From REEB509 sp049314555 (GTDB lineage Bacteria > Pseudomonadota > Alphaproteobacteria > Caulobacterales > Aquidulcibacteraceae): a DNA stretch of 64,000 nucleotides. The DNA is taken from assembly GCA_049314555.1 (NCBI GenBank), contig JBMOEW010000014.1:1-64000 (forward strand), given 5' to 3'. The notes under the pieces are model-generated. The model saw only the letters and a program-made list of their open reading frames with translations, did no database searches and was not told the origin of the DNA. Below are positions 58,163-64,000 of the stretch, piece by piece (positions within the stretch are counted from its first letter, which is position 1; every line of letters starts with the position of its first letter). A program made the translations under genes and the position numbers.

Positions 58163-58918
58163 ATGTCTGCCTTGTCGATCCTCGCTCTGTTGGCGACTGT
58201 TTTGATCACCACCACCATTTCCGGCGTGTTTGGCATGGCCGGCGGCGTGATCTTCATGGGCGTTTTGGCAGTGCTTTTGCCAATCTCCGCCGCGATGGTC
58301 ACCCACGGGATTATCCAGATCGCCGCCAACGGCTCGCGCGCCACCTTGCACCGCCGCCAGATCGTTTGGCCAATCATCGGCTGGTATCTGCTTGGGACGG
58401 CCCTGGCCTTGGCGGTGGTGACGCTGCTGGCCTATGCCCCATCGCCCGCGATGGTCAATTTTGGACTGGCCGGGGTGTGCTTCATCGTTTGGCTACCCGG
58501 CAAGCTGTTTGCCCTGGACGCGCAAAATCCGCCCCATGCCGCCCTCTGCGGCCTGTCCGTCACGGGCCTGAATATTGCCGCAGGGGTTGCGGGGCCGTTG
58601 CTGGACATCTTCTTCATCAAAACCACCCTGACCCGCCACCAGATCGTGGCCACCAAGGCCGTCACCCAAGTGCTGTCCCATGCGGCCAAAATCGCCTTCT
58701 ACGGCCTGGCGCTTCTGATAGCGGCCCAAGCCTCAACGCTGCCCCCCTGGTGGGTGCTGGCCCTTGGCATCGCCCTGTCTTTTGTGGGCACGGCCTTGGG
58801 GGCAAAATGGCTCAACCAGATGACGGATAAAGGCTTCCTGGCCTGGACGAAATGGCTCATCACCGCGATGGGCTTCCTCTACCTTGCCCGTGCGCTTCAC
58901 CTGATTGGGATTCCCTGA
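58163..58918 (+). CDS. TauE/SafE-family permease
   Basis: 251 aa with about eight TM. Starts MSALSILALLATVLITTTIS and contains GVFGMAGGVIFMGVLA and the second repeat ALCGLSVTGLNIAAGVAGPL. Family members export sulphite, taurine-derived anions or other organosulphur compounds. AAGGAA lies upstream of ATG 58163; longer frames upstream would translate tRNA-Pro. Its stop overlaps the next ATG. Confidence 0.88.
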   Translation: MSALSILALLATVLITTTISGVFGMAGGVIFMGVLAVLLPISAAMVTHGIIQIAANGSRATLHRRQIVWPIIGWYLLGTALALAVVTLLAYAPSPAMVNFGLAGVCFIVWLPGKLFALDAQNPPHAALCGLSVTGLNIAAGVAGPLLDIFFIKTTLTRHQIVATKAVTQVLSHAAKIAFYGLALLIAAQASTLPPWWVLALGIALSFVGTALGAKWLNQMTDKGFLAWTKWLITAMGFLYLARALHLIGIP

Positions 58919-59508
58919 TGCACCTAACCCACGCCCACCGCGACGACCGCCACGTGCGCTTGGAGCCGCTCACCCCAGCCCGTGTGCCGGCGCTAATCGC
59001 AGCCGCCGATCAAGACCCCACGATTTTCGCCCATTGGCCCCGCCGCTTTCCGAGCAGCTACGCCAGCGAAGCAGAATGGCTGCTGGCCGAGCAAGCCGCC
59101 GGCCGCTGGCTGGTGCATGTGGTGATAAGCCCCGCCGGGACGGTGGTGGGCCAAACCTGCTATCTCAACATCCGCCCCGAACACGCCGGCACCGAAATCG
59201 GCGGCACCTGGTACACCAGAGCCGCCCAGGGCACGACCATCAACCCCGCCAGCAAACGGCTGCTCTTGGCCCACGCCTTCGCCGCCGGTGCCGAGCGTGT
59301 GGAACTCAAGACCGATGCCCTCAATGTCCGCTCGCGCGCGGCCATCCTCAAACTGGGCGCGACCTTTGAGGGCATCTTCCGCCACCACATGATTCGCCCC
59401 GATGGCAGCTGGCGTGACACCGCCTGGTATTCCATCCTGGCCGCCGATTGGCCGGCCGTGCGTACAGCCTTGGACCAGCGCTTGGCTGCGTCTGTTTCTA
59501 CGTCTTAA
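58918..59508 (+). CDS. GNAT N-acetyltransferase (RimJ/RimL-like)
   Basis: 196 aa. The N-terminal DRHVRLEPLTPARVPALIAA and the acetyl-CoA region TNPASK-like segment (here INPASKRLLLAHAFAAGAER) precede VELKTDALNVRSRAAILKLG, as in the RimJ/RimL group that acetylates protein N-termini or amines. Start ATG overlaps the permease stop (TGATG), so they are co-translated. Confidence 0.88.
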   Translation: MHLTHAHRDDRHVRLEPLTPARVPALIAAADQDPTIFAHWPRRFPSSYASEAEWLLAEQAAGRWLVHVVISPAGTVVGQTCYLNIRPEHAGTEIGGTWYTRAAQGTTINPASKRLLLAHAFAAGAERVELKTDALNVRSRAAILKLGATFEGIFRHHMIRPDGSWRDTAWYSILAADWPAVRTALDQRLAASVSTS

Positions 59509-59519
59509 GGGTCTCCTAA
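59505..59519 (+). promoter_or_regulatory. Possible CtrA box upstream of the TipF-like gene
   Basis: TTAA-GGGTCTC-CTAA (59505-59519) differs by one base from the TTAA-N7-TTAA CtrA consensus and lies 59 bases before the ATG at 59578. A half-site TTAA-N7-GTTT is at about 59545. Only a hint. Confidence 0.3.
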
Positions 59520-59577
59520 CCCGAAGCCTGTGCCATGCTGCGGTTAAGAGATTCGTTTTTCTGATTGGCGCCCGATC

Positions 59578-60846
59578 ATGCCGATGATCACCCATGCCCT
59601 GCTCTATGCCGGATACGCCGCGTTCGCGGCGTTCATTGGCGTGGCGTTGGCGGCGGTCGGTGGCGCAAGCGCCGGCAGCGCCACGTTGGGCGGCGTCTCG
59701 CTGTTTTGCGCCTTCGCTGTAACCCATGCGGGCCTAACAGCCGCTGCCGCCGCTAACAGCGTCAAGCAGACCGAAAAGCGGATGCAAACCGATTCCAAAG
59801 AGCTCCGCGCCGGACACCGCGAACTCAGTGGCGACCTAGACCAGCTCGCCGCCCGCTTGGACACCTTGGACCGTATCGTCGGCGATATCGCCCACAAGCA
59901 GGCCGAAGGCGTGTCCCGCCAAACGGAAGTGAAACTGGTGGAGCAGATCGTCGACAAGCTCTCCGGCGCGATGGATCAACGCATCGAAGAGGTGCGCCGC
60001 CTGGCCGCCCCCAGCGTGCAAAAACCCTTAAGCCGCGGCCCAATCGACCTGGTTCGGGAGGCGCTGGCCGATAACCGGGTGGAATTACACCTGCAGCCGA
60101 TCGTCACCCTGCCGCAGCGCAAAACCACCTTCTACGAAGGCTTCACCCGCCTGCGCGATGAAACCGGCCGCCTGATCCTGCCCCAGGAGTTCATCCCCGC
60201 CGCTGAAAGCGCAGGGCTGATGGGCTTCATCGACAACATGTTGTTGTTCCGCTGCGCCCAGATCGTGCGCAAAATGAGCGACAAGCAACGCCGCGTTGGG
60301 ATTTTCTGCAACCTCACCACAAAGTCGCTCTCAGACGACCTCTTCTTCCCGCAGTTCTATGAATTCATGCGCGACAACAAAGACATGGCCGGCAGCCTGA
60401 TCTTTGAAGTGCCCCAGGATGGCTATAATGCCCGCACGGGCGTTGAGGCCCGCGCCATGGCGCGCTTGGCAGACCTGGGCTTCCGCTTTTCGATGGACCG
60501 GGTCACCCGCATTGACCTTTTAGACCTGCAGGATCTGGAACGCTCCGGCGTGCGGTTCATCAAGCCGGCCGGCGCGCTTCTTGTGGACCAATTGATCCAT
60601 CAGGGCCTGCGCCCGAAATCTTCCATCACCCGCGAAATCGACGCCACCGACGTCGCCGCGGTGTGCTTGCGCTTTGCTGTGGAGATCATCGCCGAGCGCG
60701 TCGAAAACGAAGAAACCGTTCGCGAATTGCTGGACCTGGATGTGAGCCTTGCGCAGGGCCATTTGTTTGGCCAGCCGCGCCCGATCCGTGACAGCCTGAT
60801 GGCCGAAACAGCCCCCCCACCGGGCTTTTTGCAGGGCAAGCGCTGA
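59578..60846 (+). CDS. TipF-like degenerate EAL-domain protein
   Basis: 422 aa. Two TM (residues about 8-28 and 38-58), a coiled coil (66-148), then an EAL domain from about 155. EAL reads EGF at 187-189; N245, E277, K329 and E373 of the c-di-GMP/metal set remain, but the DDFG loop reads M306-D307-R308-V309, so hydrolysis is unlikely. This architecture matches Caulobacter TipF, which binds c-di-GMP and positions flagellar assembly; no flagellar genes are in the window. Confidence 0.8.
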   Translation: MPMITHALLYAGYAAFAAFIGVALAAVGGASAGSATLGGVSLFCAFAVTHAGLTAAAAANSVKQTEKRMQTDSKELRAGHRELSGDLDQLAARLDTLDRIVGDIAHKQAEGVSRQTEVKLVEQIVDKLSGAMDQRIEEVRRLAAPSVQKPLSRGPIDLVREALADNRVELHLQPIVTLPQRKTTFYEGFTRLRDETGRLILPQEFIPAAESAGLMGFIDNMLLFRCAQIVRKMSDKQRRVGIFCNLTTKSLSDDLFFPQFYEFMRDNKDMAGSLIFEVPQDGYNARTGVEARAMARLADLGFRFSMDRVTRIDLLDLQDLERSGVRFIKPAGALLVDQLIHQGLRPKSSITREIDATDVAAVCLRFAVEIIAERVENEETVRELLDLDVSLAQGHLFGQPRPIRDSLMAETAPPPGFLQGKR

Positions 60847-60922
60847 TCAACCGCCTGCGTTTGAACGGGGTTAGTCACCCCCACCCCGTGACACCGCCCC
60901 ACCAACCGGCTACCACCCCGCG

Positions 60923-61540
60923 ATGCCCGCACCCTTCCTCATCGCCATTGTTGGCGGCTCCGCCAGCGGCAAAACAACCCTTGCCCGCGCGCTCGCGGCA
61001 ACCCTCAACGAGGCGGCCGTCCTTTTGGCAGAGGACGACTACTACCGCTGCTCCTCCACCGTGCCGGACTTTGACCCCGAAGAATACAATTTCGACGAAC
61101 CGGTCGCCAAGGACCACGCCTTGCTGGCCGCGCAACTGGCCGCCCTCAAGCGCGGCGAACCGCTGCACCGTCCAGACTATTGTCTCATCACCCACACTCG
61201 TAAGCCCACGCCTGTCCCGGTGCCCGCCCGCCCGATTGTGATCGTGGAAGGCCTGCACCTCCTGGTGGACCAAACCCTGCGCGCCCAGTTCGACCTCTCG
61301 GTTTTTGTGGATTGCCCGGCCGACGTGCGCCTTGCCCGCCGCGTTGCCCGCGACGTCACAGAGCGCGGCCGCGAAACCCTCAGCGTGCTAGGCCAGTATC
61401 TTGCCAATGTGCGCCCGATGTATGATCGCCATGTGGCCCCACAGGCTCAACTTGCTGACCTGGTGGTGGACGGCGAGGGCGAGCGCGCCCACACCCTCAA
61501 GGCGATCCTCGCCGGCCTGCCAGAGCACCAACGCGAATGA
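60923..61540 (+). CDS. udk: Uridine kinase-like P-loop kinase
   Basis: 205 aa. Walker A GGSASGKTTL (11-20); DDYYR substrate-binding motif and FDEPVAKD then IVIVEGLHLL. The C-terminal RRVARDVTERGR fits the LID region of uridine/cytidine kinases. It phosphorylates uridine or a related nucleoside. Its stop overlaps the HAD start by ATGA. Confidence 0.85.
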   Translation: MPAPFLIAIVGGSASGKTTLARALAATLNEAAVLLAEDDYYRCSSTVPDFDPEEYNFDEPVAKDHALLAAQLAALKRGEPLHRPDYCLITHTRKPTPVPVPARPIVIVEGLHLLVDQTLRAQFDLSVFVDCPADVRLARRVARDVTERGRETLSVLGQYLANVRPMYDRHVAPQAQLADLVVDGEGERAHTLKAILAGLPEHQRE

Positions 61541-62400
61541 CCAGCCCCATCCATCTGCCAAGTCTTGCCGCCCTCGCAGACAGCTACGACGCCATTTTCT
61601 GCGACATCTGGGGCGTGCTGCACGACGGCGTCCACGTCGATCAGGCGGCGGTGGCAGCCCTTAGCGACTGCCGCGCCCGCGGGATAACTGTGATCTTATT
61701 GTCCAACGTGCCAAAGCCCAACGCGCCGATTTATGGCCAGCTCGACAGGCTGGGCGCTTCGCGCACCGCTTACGACGCCATCGTCACAAGCGGCGATGCC
61801 ATCCGCGTTGAACTCGCCGCCCGCAGCCCAGGGCCGATGTACCGGATTGGCCCGCCAGAGTTCGACGCCGACCTTTGGCAAGGCCTGAACCTGGCCGAGG
61901 CCCCCTTGGATCAGGCAGCCTTCGTGGCGGTCTCTGGCCTTGATCACCCCGCCCGCGAACACCCAGACGACTACCTCCCGCGCCTTGCCACAGCCAAGGC
62001 CCGAAACCTCGAACTGCTGTGTGCAAACCCCGATCGGGTGGTCCGCGTGGGCAAAGACCTGATCTGGTGCGCGGGCGCGCTGGCGGACCGCTACACCGCC
62101 ATGGGCGGCCGCGTGGTGATGGCCGGCAAACCCTGCCCGCCGATCTACGCTATGGCCCGCCAAGCGCTAAGCGATCTCCGCGGCGCGCCCGTCCCAGACC
62201 ATCGGATTTTGGCCATTGGCGATGGTCCAGCCACCGACGTCCAAGGGGCCAACGCCGAAGGCCTGGACTGCTTGTTTGTCGCCAGCGGCATCAACGACGC
62301 AGCCCTCAGCGCCGGCGGAACCCTCGATCTCGAAAAAGTGAATGCCCTGCTTTTAGCACAAGGCCTCAGGGCCAAATTTGCGACCCGAAGTCTTGCTTGA
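61537..62400 (+). CDS. HAD-superfamily class IIA hydrolase (TIGR01459-type)
   Basis: 287 aa. Motif I FCDIWGVLHDG (Asp23), motif II LLSNVPKPN, and motif III/IV ILAIGDGPATDVQGA. It resembles the alphaproteobacterial TIGR01459 subgroup of NagD-like phosphatases with unknown natural substrates. Cotranscribed with udk. Confidence 0.9.
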   Translation: MTSPIHLPSLAALADSYDAIFCDIWGVLHDGVHVDQAAVAALSDCRARGITVILLSNVPKPNAPIYGQLDRLGASRTAYDAIVTSGDAIRVELAARSPGPMYRIGPPEFDADLWQGLNLAEAPLDQAAFVAVSGLDHPAREHPDDYLPRLATAKARNLELLCANPDRVVRVGKDLIWCAGALADRYTAMGGRVVMAGKPCPPIYAMARQALSDLRGAPVPDHRILAIGDGPATDVQGANAEGLDCLFVASGINDAALSAGGTLDLEKVNALLLAQGLRAKFATRSLA

Positions 62401-62418
62401 ACCGCGCACAATTGCCGC

Positions 62419-62534
62419 TAGCGCATTTTCAACAAAAGTGTGGTTGCGGTCTTGTGTCCGAAAATGCGCTAAACATAAGTTTAGACCGCTTTCGGACGGG
62501 AAACCGGACTCCACTTTCCCTGAAAGCGGTCTAA
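62419..62534. repeat. Composite double-palindrome repeat element
   Basis: Two adjacent inverted repeats. IR1: TAGCGCATTTTC (62419-62430) with its complement at 62460-62471. IR2: TTAGACCGCTTTC (62481-62493) with its complement at 62522-62534, enclosing an inner GGGAAA/TTTCCC stem (62498-62503, 62515-62520). The layout resembles the REP-like palindromes found many times in alphaproteobacterial genomes. It lies between the HAD gene and the SDR gene. Confidence 0.75.
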
Positions 62535-62585
62535 GGTGGCCGCCGAACACAACAACAAAAACACAGCGCTCCAAGGAAACACCAC

Positions 62586-63368
62586 ATGCCCGCTCCGACG
62601 CCGGAGCTGTTCGACCTCACCGGCCGAACAGCAGTTATCACGGGCTCCTCGCGCGGGATCGGCAAAGCGATCGCCCATCGCATGGCCGAGCATGGTGCCA
62701 ATGTGGTGGTCTCTTCCCGCAAGGCCGATGCCTGCGCCGCCGCCGTGAATGAAATCAACACCGCAGTCGGCCGCACCGCCGCCATCGCCGTGCCGGCCAA
62801 CATCGCCGCCAAGGACGATCTGGTGCACCTGGTTGAAGAAACCCGCACCGCCTTTGGCCCGATCCACACCCTGGTGTGCAACGCCGCCTCAAACCCCTAC
62901 TTCGGCCCGATGGCTGGCATCTCCGATGATCAGTTCTCGAAAATCCTGTCCAACAACATCATCTCAAACCATTGGCTGATCCAGCTGGCGGTGCCCGACA
63001 TGATCGCCCGCAACGAGGGCTCGATCGTCATCGTGTCGTCCATCGGCGGGGTTCAAGGGTCCAATATTCTGGGCGCCTACAATATTTCCAAAGCCGCAGA
63101 CATGCAGCTCGCCCGCAATCTGGCGATGGAGTTTGGCCCCTCGAACGTGCGCGTCAACACCATAGCGCCAGGCCTGGTACAAACCGATTTTGCCCGCGCG
63201 CTGTGGGAAAACCCCGAAATCCTCAAGCAGGCCACCGCCCATTCGTGCCTGCACCGCATCGGCCAACCGGATGAAATCGCCGGTATGGCCGTGTTTTTAG
63301 CCTCCAAGGCCGGCGCTTTTACCACCGGTCAAACCTTCATCATTGATGGCGGAGCAACCGCGATATGA
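62586..63368 (+). CDS. SDR-family oxidoreductase (DHRS4-like)
   Basis: 260 aa. NAD(P) motif TGSSRGIGKAIA (20-31), catalytic Ser151/152 in VSSIGGVQGS and the Y165-x3-K169 pair in AYNISKA. Inner block CNAASNPYFGPM is like DHRS4-type carbonyl/retinol reductases. Its stop overlaps the receiver-protein start by ATGA. Confidence 0.9.
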   Translation: MPAPTPELFDLTGRTAVITGSSRGIGKAIAHRMAEHGANVVVSSRKADACAAAVNEINTAVGRTAAIAVPANIAAKDDLVHLVEETRTAFGPIHTLVCNAASNPYFGPMAGISDDQFSKILSNNIISNHWLIQLAVPDMIARNEGSIVIVSSIGGVQGSNILGAYNISKAADMQLARNLAMEFGPSNVRVNTIAPGLVQTDFARALWENPEILKQATAHSCLHRIGQPDEIAGMAVFLASKAGAFTTGQTFIIDGGATAI

Positions 63369-63769
63369 CCAACACGATCGAGCGAGGCCAGATCCTCCTG
63401 GCCCATGACGAACCTAAACTCCGGGCAGGCTTTGCAAGGGCTTTGGCAAACGCCGGTTACGGCGTTGTCGAAACCGGTGCCCTCGAGGAAGGCTTTGACC
63501 TGCTCTATGCCGCGCGCCCCGCGCTTGCCATCGTAGACGCCAACCTGCCCGATCACGCAGCCCTCAAGCTCGCGATGGCAGCCAGCGCCCGCGGTGCCAA
63601 GGTGATCGTCCTGGATAGCGCCAACGAGCCCACAGACGCGACGCTCACGATGCAGGTCTTTGCCAGCGCCCGCCAATTAGACAAACCCGTCGCCCCGCGC
63701 ACCCTCACCCAAGCTGTGCTGGCCGTGATCGGTGCCCCCACCCCCCGCGAAACACCCCACGCCGCCTAA
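63365..63769 (+). CDS. Single-domain receiver-like protein
   Basis: 134 aa, one receiver-like domain. Acidic pocket D15/E16 (LAHDEPKLR), phosphoacceptor-like D58 (AIVDANLPD), S85 (VLDSANE) and K107 (LDKPVAP). It lacks an output domain, so it may act by protein contact, like CheY-type or DivK-type single receivers. Tightly coupled to the SDR gene. Confidence 0.78.
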   Translation: MTNTIERGQILLAHDEPKLRAGFARALANAGYGVVETGALEEGFDLLYAARPALAIVDANLPDHAALKLAMAASARGAKVIVLDSANEPTDATLTMQVFASARQLDKPVAPRTLTQAVLAVIGAPTPRETPHAA

Positions 63770-63826
63770 CCGGCCCTTTGTTATTCGCTTGTGTCCTGAG
63801 GCGCGCCTTTAGCCTATCGTGCGCCC

Positions 63827-64000
63827 ATGACTCGACTCCTTGATCCAGCAGACCAAGCGCGCGAAGCGCTCAACGACGGTGCCCCCGTCGTGCTCCTCAC
63901 AGGCCGCGCCGGCACCGGCAAAAGCTGGTTCATCAAGGCCCTGAGCAAAGAAAACACGGTGTCTCAGGTGGTGCTCGCCCCCACCGGCCTTGCCGCCATG
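63827..64000 (+). CDS. PIF1/RecD-like AAA helicase, 5' part
   Basis: 58 codons present before the window end. Walker A GRAGTGKSWFIKAL (residues 26-39) and motif Ia VVLAPTGLAAM match PIF1/RecD-type helicases. Remaining domains lie beyond the window. Confidence 0.82.
   Translation, partial: MTRLLDPADQAREALNDGAPVVLLTGRAGTGKSWFIKALSKENTVSQVVLAPTGLAAM

Overview
The window is a GC-rich, gene-dense chromosomal stretch of an alphaproteobacterium, most likely of the Caulobacterales/Hyphomonadaceae type. The reasons are the gene order dgt - SPOR protein - nagZ - tatABC - serS - surE - pcm - LysM/LytM lipoprotein next to yajC-secD-secF and trmFO, an NDUFAF6-like phytoene synthase homologue, a TipF-like EAL protein, DUF815 and DUF3313 proteins, and a GTTC-N7-GTTC LexA box of the alphaproteobacterial kind. 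The genus is not determined. No phage, insertion sequence, CRISPR array, defence island or antibiotic cluster was seen.

Layout. 1-7 kb: a partial secreted protein, a PAS protein, a membrane-anchored unknown, a GMC oxidoreductase, a tandem PilZ protein, an enoyl-CoA hydratase, a GYF-like protein and a gamma-carbonic anhydrase. 6.8-8.0 kb: a PhoH ATPase flanked by two small transcription-unit-like segments, each ending in a strong intrinsic terminator; the second carries a 17-nt Shine-Dalgarno extension complementary to the 16S rRNA 3' end. 8-15 kb, minus strand: gyrA, coaD, two cyclophilins, queA and tgt (queuosine pathway). The Tgt has lost two of its four zinc ligands. 15-25 kb: Cu/Zn SOD lipoprotein, EamA transporter, ssb and uvrA diverging from a shared LexA box, two envelope unknowns, trmFO, NDUFAF6-like protein and Fe-SOD.

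25-38 kb is the conserved envelope/export block: secF, secD, yajC, a DUF815 ATPase, then (reading on the minus strand) dgt, SPOR, nagZ, tatA, tatB, tatC, serS, surE, pcm and a DipM/NlpD-like degenerate LytM lipoprotein. Many of these genes overlap by ATGA, so they look like one long operon. 38-52 kb: ErpA-like carrier, Sel1 protein, DUF3313 lipoprotein, nitroreductase, acyltransferase, a membrane coiled-coil protein, MsrB, PP2C phosphatase, MaoC, NTF2-like protein, DUF3137, a GyrI/SRPBCC-like envelope protein, a Tat-type lipoprotein oligopeptidase B, exonuclease III, a cupin and a decayed MFS transporter.

52-64 kb: D-amino-acylase-type amidohydrolase, aldehyde dehydrogenase and Rieske oxygenase (catabolic), tRNA-Gln(TTG), tRNA-Pro(CGG), a TauE/SafE permease with a GNAT enzyme, TipF-like protein, uridine kinase with a HAD phosphatase, a composite palindromic repeat, an SDR enzyme with a receiver protein, and the start of a PIF1/RecD-like helicase cut by the window end. 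Most genes are housekeeping. The most unusual signals are the twin small units around phoH, the Tgt zinc-site loss, and several catalytically degenerate paralogues (NDUFAF6-like, LytM, EAL).
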